Part shown: positions 1 to 6,043 of the stretch, one piece after another
Numbering within the stretch: position 1 is the stretch's first letter
How the letters are laid out: each line of letters starts with the position of its first letter
Origin: CAZTHC01 sp964613425
GTDB lineage: Bacteria; Bacillota; Clostridia; TANB77; CAG-508
NCBI GenBank assembly: GCA_964613425.1
Contig: CAZTHC010000045.1
Span: forward strand, 1 to 8,927
Length of the DNA: 8,927 bases
Direction of reading: 5' to 3'
The notes under the pieces: generated by a model
The model's database searches: none
What the model saw: the letters and a program-made list of their open reading frames with translations, nothing else
What the model was told of the DNA's origin: nothing
Translations under genes and position numbers: made by a program

Positions 1-106
1 TACAATATTATGTTATTTTTTTCAATAGTTTTTCGTAAATATTATGTTTATCTGTTTTCAAAATAAGAAAGTCATTTTGCTAAGCTAGTTTAGCCTTGTT
101 ATAAAC
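1..106. other. Window-edge stretch without an assignable gene
   Basis: No complete gene is visible. Plus-strand frame 1 is open from the first base to a TAA at 64-66 (21 codons, hydrophobic and AT-driven). It could be the tail of a plus-strand gene entering from the left, but nothing in it is recognisable and chance is as likely. A small hairpin (GCTAA / TTAGC, loop of 6) lies at 79-94. Two imperfect direct repeats (4-25 and 38-61) are listed separately. Confidence 0.4.
4..61 (-). repeat. Imperfect direct repeat, two copies (4-25 and 38-61)
   Basis: Read on the minus strand, both copies begin TTGAAAA, have a variable 4-6 base middle, and end in ACATAATATT. The 11-base core AATATTATGTT (plus strand) is exact at 4-14 and 38-48. 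The TTGAAA and TAATAT elements resemble -35 and -10 boxes, but the distance between them inside a copy is too short for a sigma-A promoter. It may be an operator for the next gene to the left, or AT-rich coincidence. Confidence 0.4.
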
Positions 107-148
107 GGAAAAAACTTATATCGGGTCAAGATATAAGTCGATTTTTCC
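107..148. terminator. Nearly symmetric, possibly bidirectional terminator
   Basis: A 9-bp stem (114-122 with 130-138, loop of 7) is flanked by GGAAAAA on the left and TTTTTCC on the right. These flanks are themselves complementary, interrupted only by three bases (139-141). Read on the minus strand, the stem is followed directly by a T run; read on the plus strand, the T run comes after CGA. It could back up the divIVA terminator, end an unseen plus-strand gene coming from the left, or both. Confidence 0.55.
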
Positions 149-156
149 TATATAAT

Positions 157-180
157 AAAAAAGGGCGTATAGAATACGCC
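157..180 (-). terminator. Intrinsic terminator of the sepF-divIVA unit
   Basis: A 7-bp GC-containing stem, GGCGTAT with ATACGCC (174-180 and 164-170, loop of 3), is followed on the minus strand by C and then six T (162-157). It lies about 33 bases past the divIVA stop codon, the expected place and orientation for the end of that transcript. Confidence 0.85.
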
Positions 181-212
181 AATATAATTATTTATATGTA
201 TTTTAGGTTTGT

Positions 213-662
213 TTAGTCTTCTTTAACTTCTTTTAACATTTCTAATTGTGCTATTAGCAACGCTTCCATTTTTGCTTTGTATACTTCAAATTGTTTTTTT
301 GTATCTTCTAGTTCTTTTTGTTTTATTAATATTTGTGTGTTTAATTCTTCTACTGAACGTCTTGCGACATTTTCTGCATCTTTTATTATTTGTTCCGCTT
401 GTTGCTTTGCTAAATTTTTCACTTCATCTGCTGTTGTTTGTGCCATTACTAATGTGTTTTGTAATGTGCTTTCTATGTTTTTGTATTTTCCTACATTGCT
501 ATTTAGGTCTTCTAGTTGCATTCTCATTTCTGCATTTTCTTTATATAGTTTTTCGTATGCATTTGTTACTTCATCTAGGAAATCATCTATTTCGTCTACA
601 TTATAACCATTCATAATTTGCTTTGCAAATTTTTTATTTTCTATATCTAGTGGTGTTAGCAT
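213..662 (-). CDS. divIVA: DivIVA family cell-division / polarity protein
   Basis: DivIVA proteins are coiled-coil scaffolds that bind negatively curved membrane at the septum and poles and recruit division or envelope partners. The 149-aa product has the family's N-terminal lipid-binding domain (residues 2-35: LTPLDI, then F12, G19-Y20, D23-E24 and FLDE at 28-31). Helical heptad-type sequence follows to about residue 145, rich in Lys/Glu/Gln and with no membrane segment. Length is normal for short clostridial members (B. subtilis DivIVA is about 164 aa). The start is the ATG with AGGAGG five bases upstream (673-668). It lies behind sepF on the same strand, separated by a short gap with a hairpin. 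The membrane-contact loop differs from B. subtilis: where that protein has Phe17-Arg18, this one has I16-M17-N18 and one extra residue. Family assignment is secure; the partners are unknown. Confidence 0.93.
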   Translation of the reverse strand: MLTPLDIENKKFAKQIMNGYNVDEIDDFLDEVTNAYEKLYKENAEMRMQLEDLNSNVGKYKNIESTLQNTLVMAQTTADEVKNLAKQQAEQIIKDAENVARRSVEELNTQILIKQKELEDTKKQFEVYKAKMEALLIAQLEMLKEVKED

Positions 663-682
663 ATATACCTCCTACTTAATAT

Positions 683-706
683 AAAAAGGTCCATGAAAGA
701 ACCTTT
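683..706 (-). terminator. Weak hairpin / possible attenuator between sepF and divIVA
   Basis: In the minus-strand RNA an 8-bp stem including one G-U pair (706-699 with 692-685, loop of 6) ends in CCUUUUUAUAUU. That is a terminator-like shape with a short U run, three of whose bases lie in the stem. It sits between the sepF stop codon and the divIVA ribosome-binding site and I see no separate divIVA promoter in the gap. It may therefore only trim readthrough or protect the sepF mRNA end. Confidence 0.45.
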
Positions 707-719
707 AATATTATATTAA

Positions 720-1190
720 TTAATTATTTTTTAGCCAAGATACTGATAATTTACTTCTAATTTCTTCTCTTGCCATTTCGTTTGCAATATCATAATTAAT
801 TGGTGCAATTAAGAATATAGAATTAGATATTTTTTGAATATGTCCATCTAATGCATGAACTGCTCCACTAATAAAATCTACAATACGTCTTGCAACGTCT
901 TTATTTACATATTCTAAGTTTACAATTACAGATTTTTTCTCTTTTAAGTAATTGCAAATTTCTTCTGATTGCTCAAAAGTAGTTGGTTGTGATATAACCA
1001 TTTTTATTTGTTGAACTTGAGGCATACTAACCACCTTGTTCTTTCTACCAAATATTCCTTTATCTTCTATCTCTGGTTCTTCTTCGTATGTATCATATGT
1101 ATTTTCAACTTCATTTTCTTCGTATTCTTCTGCTGTTTGTGTATCCATTCCTAAAAAATCAAATACTTTATTCATTATAGCTCCTGCCAT
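720..1190 (-). CDS. sepF: Cell-division protein SepF (FtsZ membrane anchor)
   Basis: SepF binds the FtsZ C-terminal tail, polymerises, and tethers the Z ring to the membrane through an N-terminal amphipathic helix. The 156-aa product shows this layout. Residues 1-14 form a short amphipathic segment (MAGAIMNKVFDFLG), residues 20-45 an acidic linker, and about 60-152 the SepF (DUF552) domain. The family signature RRIVDFISG is at 101-109, continuing through HALDGHIQKI to IFLIAP at 125-130. G109 corresponds to the glycine known to matter for SepF assembly in B. subtilis. The start is the first ATG, with AGGAGG seven bases upstream; an internal ATG at codon 6 has a poorer site and would remove part of the membrane helix. 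It has its own promoter. The usual neighbours yggS, yggT and the S4-domain gene are missing here. Confidence 0.94.
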   Translation of the reverse strand: MAGAIMNKVFDFLGMDTQTAEEYEENEVENTYDTYEEEPEIEDKGIFGRKNKVVSMPQVQQIKMVISQPTTFEQSEEICNYLKEKKSVIVNLEYVNKDVARRIVDFISGAVHALDGHIQKISNSIFLIAPINYDIANEMAREEIRSKLSVSWLKNN

Positions 1191-1231
1191 TTTAAAACCT
1201 CCTAATTTCTCCTTGGTATTTAATTAACTAT

Positions 1232-1260
1232 AGTATCTATCTTTTTCTTGTTAATGTCAA
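1232..1260 (-). promoter_or_regulatory. Sigma-A type promoter of sepF-divIVA
   Basis: A perfect -35 TTGACA (1260-1255), a 17-base spacer and -10 GATACT (1237-1232, 4 of 6 consensus) lie about 40 bases before the sepF start. TACTAT two bases further on is a rival -10, but with a 19-base spacer. The expected transcript start near 1225 leaves a leader of about 35 bases. Confidence 0.7.
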
Positions 1261-1293
1261 TACTTTTTAGCCGTGTAATTGTTTTTTAATATG

Positions 1294-1315
1294 TTTGTAA
1301 TATTTTTGTAATATT
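1294..1315. repeat. Two perfect tandem copies of an 11-bp AT-rich unit
   Basis: TTTGTAATATT occurs at 1294-1304 and again at 1305-1315 without a gap, directly after the stop codon of the HlyD-like gene (minus strand). A degenerate third copy may precede it (1283-1292). There is no GC-rich hairpin here, so I see no intrinsic terminator for the mutL operon. Function unknown; it may be slippage in AT-rich DNA. Confidence 0.7.
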
Positions 1316-2641
1316 TCAATTTAATTTGCTAAAATCCGGATGTAATAATATTTCGTCATATAATGCTAAATTCCTTGTACTTTTATTAGTAATTTCTAAT
1401 TCTTTTAATTCCTCTGTTGTATAACTTTTAACTATACTGTAATCTCTATTTTCTATTATTTTCTTTACTAAAATTTTGTCCAAATATCCCGCTCTATTTC
1501 TAATTACATATGCTAATTCTTCATCATATATAATTGCAGAATTTGGAACCTTCAATCCATCTTCACTCCACCAAATTATATCTGTTGAAATTTTTCTATA
1601 ATTAACTAGCTCTTCTACACATTCTTCTATTTTAAATACTATTACATATTCATTATCATTTTCAGGAGCCTTATATACTATTTGAGCCTTTAATTCATTT
1701 TGATTTGATAAACGTATTTCTACTTTGTCATCAACTTTAGCATTTATAGCATTCTGTGAACCTAATATAGTGGCTATATAGCAATTAAAATTGTTAACTA
1801 CCTTTCCTGCCTCTGTACTTGTTGCAACAATTTGGCCAGTTTTAATGTTTAATCCTTCTAATAAATTTTTACTTAAATTAGTAAAATCGCTTGGATTTAA
1901 TACCTCTTCTAAACCGTCTACTCTATATGAAACGATTCCGCTCATTGCTGATTTTAGTTCCTCTGAACCAACATTTAATTCTTTTTCGTAATTATTTCTC
2001 TGTTCTATTAAATCTTTTATATATGAACCTGATGCGCTTAATTCTCCTGCAATTTTTGCTTTTTTTGTCATATATGAATTGATATCTTTTTTATATTCTT
2101 GAATTTTCTGTACATCGTTGAAATTCCAAATTCCATCAATTTTTCCTTCTATCTGCTTTTCTAATGCCTTTTCATCGCCAGATGGTACATTTGAGCTATT
2201 TGCAAGTGCTTCATCTATTTTTACATTTAGTTCATTTATTTCTTCAACTAATTTTTCTTCATTATTACTATAATATCTAAACACAGATGCATTCTTTGAT
2301 ACTTTTTCTCCTTCTCCCTTAATAGTAATAATTCCATTCTTATAGTTATCGCCTTTTATTATTTTTTCTTCTCTTATAATATATCCTATCGTTGTTTCTT
2401 CTTGGCAAACTTTTCCATTTTCAACCATAAAAGTATCTGCTGGTTCTCTTAAAAGGTTAATAACTGCAATTATTATATATATTACTATTAAAACAGATAT
2501 AATTAATATAGCTAATTTTACTTTTGTTTTATCAGCTTTCTTTAACCCATTTTTTTTATTTGTATCAGTGCTATTTTTCTTAGCTACTGCTTTTTTATTA
2601 TTCTTTTTAGGTTTCACCTTTTTATCACTTTTTTGGTTCAA
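1316..2641 (-). CDS. HlyD-like membrane-fusion / adaptor protein, TTG start
   Basis: The 441-aa product has a very Lys/Asn-rich cytoplasmic N-terminus (1-42) and one membrane helix (about 43-63), with the rest predicted outside the membrane. Residues 72-125 look like the first half of a lipoyl-type hairpin. Residues 127-225 are charged and coiled-coil-like. Residues 230-243 (SAMSGIVSYRVDG) look like the second lipoyl half, followed by a beta-rich C-terminal region. That order is typical of HlyD/RND adaptor proteins. No ABC or RND pump gene lies next to it, so the partner is unknown. Clostridia often carry a protein of this type just before the sepF cluster. It is coupled to miaA: 13 bases separate the two and they contain the ribosome-binding site. 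The start is TTG, chosen because no other in-frame start comes before the membrane helix. The role could lie in export or in envelope assembly; the sequence does not decide. Confidence 0.75.
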   Translation of the reverse strand: MNQKSDKKVKPKKNNKKAVAKKNSTDTNKKNGLKKADKTKVKLAILIISVLIVIYIIIAVINLLREPADTFMVENGKVCQEETTIGYIIREEKIIKGDNYKNGIITIKGEGEKVSKNASVFRYYSNNEEKLVEEINELNVKIDEALANSSNVPSGDEKALEKQIEGKIDGIWNFNDVQKIQEYKKDINSYMTKKAKIAGELSASGSYIKDLIEQRNNYEKELNVGSEELKSAMSGIVSYRVDGLEEVLNPSDFTNLSKNLLEGLNIKTGQIVATSTEAGKVVNNFNCYIATILGSQNAINAKVDDKVEIRLSNQNELKAQIVYKAPENDNEYVIVFKIEECVEELVNYRKISTDIIWWSEDGLKVPNSAIIYDEELAYVIRNRAGYLDKILVKKIIENRDYSIVKSYTTEELKELEITNKSTRNLALYDEILLHPDFSKLN

Positions 2642-2646
2642 AAATT

Positions 2647-2654
2647 CACCTTCT
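2647..2654 (-). promoter_or_regulatory. Ribosome-binding site that fixes a TTG start
   Basis: AGAAGGTG sits five bases before the TTG at 2641-2639, immediately after the miaA stop codon. It is the only Shine-Dalgarno match near the 5' end of the HlyD-like frame, and no ATG or GTG is suitably placed. Confidence 0.7.
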
Positions 2655-3566
2655 TTATATATTTTCTAAAATAATATTAATATTTGTGTTTAACTCTTTC
2701 TCGCCATCTAGCCAAATAATATTTTTGTTTTTTCTAAACCATGTAAGTTGTCTTTTCGCATATCTCCTTGATTCTTGCTTAATCTTTTCTATCATCTCTT
2801 CTTGTGTTATATTTTTATTTAAATATTCAACAACTTCTTTATATCCTATTCCTTGCATAGCTGTAGGAAATTCGTTATATTTAGAATATATTTCTTCAAC
2901 TTCCTTTACAAGTCCATTTTCCATCATTTTATCAACTCGTAAATTAATTCTGCTATATAAATTCTGTCTTTCCATATTTATTCCAAAAACTTTGTAATCA
3001 TATTTTAGTTGTTTTTGCCTAGATTCTATATCTAGTTGAGTTTTAGTTTTTCCAGTTTGTTTATATATTTCTAATATTCGTATAATTCTTTTTCTATCAT
3101 TTGAACTTATCTTTTCTGCTGCTTCACAGTCTATTTCTTTTGCCATTTTATATAGATTTTCTAATCCTTGTTCTTTTGCTATTTTTTCTAACTCATTTCT
3201 ATATTCAAAATCAGTTGGTTGTTCTACAAATTCTATTTCGTTAATTAAAGAATCTATATATAGCCCTGTTCCTCCAACAATTATTGGAACTTTTCCTTTT
3301 TGCAATATTTCTTCTATATGTTTTCGTGCTTGTTTAGTATAGTCTGAAACGCTATATCTTTGGTTTGGTGAAACAAAATTCAACATGTAGTGTTGTATAT
3401 TTTCCTGTTCCTCAATTGTTGGTTTTGCTGTACCAATATTCATTTCTTTATAAATTTGCATAGAATCTGCTGAAATAATTTCTCCGTTTAGCCTCTTTGC
3501 AAGTTCTATAGATAGTTTAGTTTTCCCAGATGCAGTTGGTCCTACAATAACTATTACTTTTTGCAT
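2655..3566 (-). CDS. miaA: tRNA dimethylallyltransferase MiaA
   Basis: MiaA transfers the dimethylallyl group from DMAPP to N6 of adenine-37 in tRNAs that read codons starting with U, giving i6A37; this steadies codon pairing and the reading frame. The 303-aa length is normal. Visible motifs are the P-loop GPTASGKT (9-16), the substrate loop ADSMQIYK (33-40, with D34 as likely general base), GTAKP (45-49), GGTGLY (98-103), NDRKRIIRILE (156-166), QGIGYKEV (238-245) and the Arg/Lys-rich tRNA-binding segment RRYAKRQLTWFRK (267-279). The start is ATG with a GAGGT site just upstream. It lies 11 bases after mutL and 13 before the HlyD-like gene, so it is the middle gene of one operon. The mutL-miaA pairing is widespread; hfq, often the next gene, is not here. 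Confidence 0.97.
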   Translation of the reverse strand: MQKVIVIVGPTASGKTKLSIELAKRLNGEIISADSMQIYKEMNIGTAKPTIEEQENIQHYMLNFVSPNQRYSVSDYTKQARKHIEEILQKGKVPIIVGGTGLYIDSLINEIEFVEQPTDFEYRNELEKIAKEQGLENLYKMAKEIDCEAAEKISSNDRKRIIRILEIYKQTGKTKTQLDIESRQKQLKYDYKVFGINMERQNLYSRINLRVDKMMENGLVKEVEEIYSKYNEFPTAMQGIGYKEVVEYLNKNITQEEMIEKIKQESRRYAKRQLTWFRKNKNIIWLDGEKELNTNINIILENI

Positions 3567-3577
3567 TTTTACCTCTT

Positions 3578-5746
3578 TTATTTTCTATTGAATTTTCTTT
3601 CAATATCATATTTTGTCATTTTAATAGCTGTTGGTCTTCCATGTGGGCATGTGAAAGGATTTGGTAATTTTAACAATTGCTCCATTAATGCTATTACTTC
3701 TGCTTCTGTTAATGCCATATTTGCTTTTACAGATGCTTTACATGCTATTGTTGCTATGAATTTTTCTTCTTTTTCTTGTTTTGCAGTTATTGCTACTGTG
3801 TCCATTGCATCTAATATTTCTAAGAATAATTCTTTTGTTTCTAGCTCCATACACATACTTGGAACACCAGTTAATTTTATTGTGTTTTCTCCAAATTCTT
3901 CGAATTCAAATCCTGCTTGCTTAAATATTTCTTCATTTTCATTTACTACGCTTAATTCTTTATGTGTTAATGTAATAATGTCTGGTAACAACATTAGTTG
4001 TGTATCCTTTTTGCTTATGCTATAAAAATTCTGCTTTATTTTTTCATAATTAATTCTTTCGTGTGCAGCATGTTGATCTATTATATACATTTGGTTGTCC
4101 ATTTCGATTATTATATATGTTGAAAATGCTATACCAATAAATTTATAGTTTGGTTTAGAAATAAATTCTTTTTCTGTTTCAAATAAAGATACGTTTTCTT
4201 TTATATCTTCTTTTAAATCTATTTTTTCAGCGTCTTCTTTTATTTCTTCTGTTTTTGCTGTTGGAAGTTTACCAAATGCTTTTGCATACATTTCATCAAA
4301 TTTTTCTTTTACTTCTTCGTTTTTAATTTCTTGTATATCAATTTTCTTTGTTTCTTGAATTTCTGGAATTACTTTTTCTGTTTGCTCTATTTCTTCATTT
4401 ACAATAACCTTTTCTTCTGGTTTTTCTGTTTCTGCATTATTTACATTACTTATTATACTTGTCATAGTGCTAACTTGCTCTTCTGTAGGAACTTTTAATT
4501 CTCTTTTTGGTTCTTCTACTTCATATTTTTCTTTATTTTCTTTTAAAATTTCTTTACTATTATATATTTGCTCAATAATGTTTTCTTTTGGAGCTTCTAC
4601 ATTTTCTTCTGCATCCATTGTATAGTCGCTACTTACTTTTTTCTTTTTAAATAGGTCTATAAATGTTGGTATTTTTGGTGCTTTTTCTTCTTTTAAAACA
4701 ATTTCATCCTTGTCTATTTTTTCAAAGCTTGCAATTTGTTCTGAATTTTTAATTAATTCTGTTTTTAGCATACTTTCTTTTATTGCGTTATATACAGCTT
4801 TAAAAACTTTTTGCTCTTCTTCAAATCTTACTTCTAGTTTTGCTGGGTGAACATTTACATCTACCTTTTTGGGATCCATTTCTACATTTAGAACTATAAA
4901 TGCAAATTTTCCAATTGGTAATAACCCTTTTAATGCTTGTTCTGCACTAGCAGATAATGTTTTATCTTTTACAAATCTATTGTTTACAAAAAACATTTGA
5001 TTCGCTCTATTATTTCTAGATATTTCTGGTTTTCCTACAACTCCAGAAACCTTCATATCTTCATATTCAAAATCTACTTCTATTAATGCTTTTGCTACAT
5101 CTCTTCCATAAATATTATATATTACTTCTTCAATATCTCCATTTCCAGAAGTTTGTAATATTGTTTTTCCACCAATAATTAGTTTTACTGCTACTTTTGG
5201 ATGTGCTAAAACTAATCTTGTTACTATATCTTCTATGTATCCTGCTTCTGTAAAGTCCTTCTTTAAAAATTTATATCTTACAGGAGTATTAAAGAATAAG
5301 TTTCTAACAGTTATTGATGTTCCATTTGGGCAACCCGTTTCTTCTTGTTCTAGTACTTTTCCAGCCTCTACAACTATTTTGTTTCCTATTTCAGAGTCTT
5401 TTGTTTTAGAAACCATTTCTACATTTGCAATTGCTGCAATACTTGCTAAAGCCTCTCCTCTGAACCCCATTGATTTAACTATTTCTAAGTCGTCTGCAAC
5501 TCTAATTTTACTTGTTGCATGTCTTTCAAAAGCAATTTCCATATCATCTTTAGAAATTCCCTTTCCATTATCTGTAATACGTATATATGTTATTCCACCA
5601 TTTTCAATCTCTATGGTTATGTTGTTTGCTCCTGCATCTAAAGAGTTTTCTACCATTTCTTTTATAACAGATGATGGTCGTTCTATAACTTCTCCTGCTG
5701 CTATTTTATTTATTGTTAAATCATCTAACAAAACAATATTTCCCAC
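3578..5746 (-). CDS. mutL: DNA mismatch repair protein MutL (endonuclease type), GTG start
   Basis: MutL couples mismatch recognition by MutS to strand incision. With the GTG start the product is 722 aa. The GHKL ATPase domain (1 to about 330) shows KEMVENSLDAGA (29-40; E30, N34), DNGKGI (59-64), HATSK (76-80), GFRGEALASI (94-103) and DVNVHPAK (296-303). The C-terminal domain (about 530-722) has DQHAAHERINYE (557-568), which fits the metal-dependent nicking motif DQHA-x2-E-x4-E exactly. It also has ACK (668-670), CPHGRP (700-705), and QLMLLP (583-588), aligned with the beta-clamp-binding QEMIVP of B. subtilis. The protein should therefore nick DNA itself without MutH. The Lys/Glu-rich linker (about 335-530) is long; B. 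subtilis MutL totals 627 aa. An ATG five codons upstream (5761) lacks a ribosome-binding site. No mutS lies in the window. Confidence 0.96.
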   Translation of the reverse strand: MGNIVLLDDLTINKIAAGEVIERPSSVIKEMVENSLDAGANNITIEIENGGITYIRITDNGKGISKDDMEIAFERHATSKIRVADDLEIVKSMGFRGEALASIAAIANVEMVSKTKDSEIGNKIVVEAGKVLEQEETGCPNGTSITVRNLFFNTPVRYKFLKKDFTEAGYIEDIVTRLVLAHPKVAVKLIIGGKTILQTSGNGDIEEVIYNIYGRDVAKALIEVDFEYEDMKVSGVVGKPEISRNNRANQMFFVNNRFVKDKTLSASAEQALKGLLPIGKFAFIVLNVEMDPKKVDVNVHPAKLEVRFEEEQKVFKAVYNAIKESMLKTELIKNSEQIASFEKIDKDEIVLKEEKAPKIPTFIDLFKKKKVSSDYTMDAEENVEAPKENIIEQIYNSKEILKENKEKYEVEEPKRELKVPTEEQVSTMTSIISNVNNAETEKPEEKVIVNEEIEQTEKVIPEIQETKKIDIQEIKNEEVKEKFDEMYAKAFGKLPTAKTEEIKEDAEKIDLKEDIKENVSLFETEKEFISKPNYKFIGIAFSTYIIIEMDNQMYIIDQHAAHERINYEKIKQNFYSISKKDTQLMLLPDIITLTHKELSVVNENEEIFKQAGFEFEEFGENTIKLTGVPSMCMELETKELFLEILDAMDTVAITAKQEKEEKFIATIACKASVKANMALTEAEVIALMEQLLKLPNPFTCPHGRPTAIKMTKYDIERKFNRK

Positions 5747-5753
5747 TATTAAT

Positions 5754-5759
5754 TCCCCC
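5754..5759 (-). promoter_or_regulatory. Ribosome-binding site deciding the mutL GTG start
   Basis: GGGGGA sits seven bases upstream of the GTG at 5746-5744. An ATG at 5761-5759 overlaps this site and has no site of its own; it would also lie only about 10 bases from the predicted transcript start. The GTG gives the N-terminus MGNIVLLDDLTINKIAAGE, which lines up with known MutL starts. Confidence 0.7.
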
Positions 5760-5778
5760 ATTACATAAATTCTTTTAA

Positions 5779-5808
5779 ATTATATCATAAAGTAATTTTT
5801 TTTGTACA
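5779..5808 (-). promoter_or_regulatory. Extended -10 promoter of the mutL-miaA-hlyD operon
   Basis: A perfect TATAAT (5784-5779) is preceded by TG and one base (5787-5785), the extended -10 form. The -35 at the usual distance is weak (TGTACA, 5808-5803, 18-base spacer). The predicted transcript start near 5772 gives a leader of about 26 bases to the GTG. Confidence 0.65.
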
Positions 5809-5823
5809 GTTTTTATTAAATAT

Positions 5824-5864
5824 TTCACACTTTTTTTATAACAGAATAATATATAACATACAAA
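5824..5864 (+). promoter_or_regulatory. Candidate promoter region of the Cys-rich gene pair
   Basis: This is the plus-strand side of the mutL divergent region. TTCACA (5824-5829), 17 bases and TAATAT (5847-5852) make a mediocre sigma-A promoter. CATACAAA (5857-5864) is close to a sporulation sigma-E -10 (CATACANT), but I see no convincing sigma-E -35 for it. I cannot decide between them. Confidence 0.35.
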
Positions 5865-5884
5865 GGAATTGAAACTTAAATGAT

Positions 5885-5891
5885 AGGAGGT
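5885..5891 (+). promoter_or_regulatory. Strong ribosome-binding site of the first Cys-rich gene
   Basis: AGGAGGT, a full match to the 16S rRNA anti-Shine-Dalgarno core, sits seven bases before the ATG at 5899. Together with the matching site of the second gene, it is the main evidence that these very short frames are translated. Confidence 0.85.
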
Positions 5892-5898
5892 ACATTTC

Positions 5899-5997
5899 AT
5901 GGAAAGAAATTGTTGTGATTCTGAAATTCTTTGGTTCATAATTCTATTCTTATTACTGTTCTGTGGATGTGGCAACAGAGGTTGTTGTTGTAATTAA
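5899..5997 (+). CDS. Tiny Cys-rich membrane-type protein, copy 1 (32 aa)
   Basis: The 32-aa product has three parts: MERNCCDSE, a 12-residue hydrophobic core (ILWFIILFLLLF, 10-21), and FCGCGNRGCCCN. Seven of its 32 residues are Cys (5, 6, 22, 24, 29, 30, 31). A full AGGAGGT sits seven bases before the ATG. The gene lies alone with its twin on the plus strand, divergent from mutL. It resembles the very short Cys/Gly-rich proteins with a hydrophobic core that Clostridia genomes label, from memory, 'chorion class high-cysteine HCB protein 13', and more loosely the YjcZ-type small spore proteins. Those labels do not establish a function. The hydrophobic stretch is short for a membrane span, so membrane association is an inference. 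The Cys could bind metal or form cross-links. The existence of the gene is well supported; its role is unknown. Confidence 0.8.
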   Translation: MERNCCDSEILWFIILFLLLFCGCGNRGCCCN

Positions 5998-6005
5998 TTA
6001 CAACA
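5986..6005. repeat. Perfect 20-bp palindrome at the stop codon of copy 1
   Basis: TGTTGTAATT is followed directly by its exact reverse complement, AATTACAACA. It spans the last Cys-Asn codons and the TAA stop. As RNA it folds into an 8-bp stem with a TTAA loop, but no T run follows, so it is not a standard terminator. It could protect the upstream mRNA from decay, act in translation, or be a protein-binding site. Confidence 0.75.
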
Positions 6006-6022
6006 TCTATTACCTATACTTA

Positions 6023-6038
6023 TGTAGATTTTTCTACA
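6023..6038 (+). repeat. Second intercistronic hairpin, just before the copy-2 ribosome-binding site
   Basis: TGTAGA and TCTACA form a 6-bp stem with a TTTT loop, ending six bases before the AGGAGG of the next gene. With the palindrome upstream it makes two hairpins in a 59-base spacer. It is modest in strength and may influence translation of the second gene. Confidence 0.5.
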
Positions 6039-6043
6039 ACGAA

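Noticed and set aside
3561..4025. Plus-strand open frame (154 codons) opposite the MutL C-terminal domain
   Set aside because: Same reasoning: antisense to the endonuclease and CPHGRP motifs, with no ribosome-binding site.
5747..5761. ATG start of mutL five codons before the GTG
   Set aside because: It has no ribosome-binding site, overlaps the GGGGGA that serves the GTG, and adds residues that MutL families do not have.
5235..5768. Plus-strand open frame (177 codons) opposite the mutL ATPase domain
   Set aside because: It is a mirror of a conserved coding region, without a start signal.
5775..5975. Minus-strand open frame of 66 codons across the mutL promoter
   Set aside because: It lacks a ribosome-binding site, covers the mutL promoter and is antisense to the Cys-rich gene, whose own signals are much stronger.
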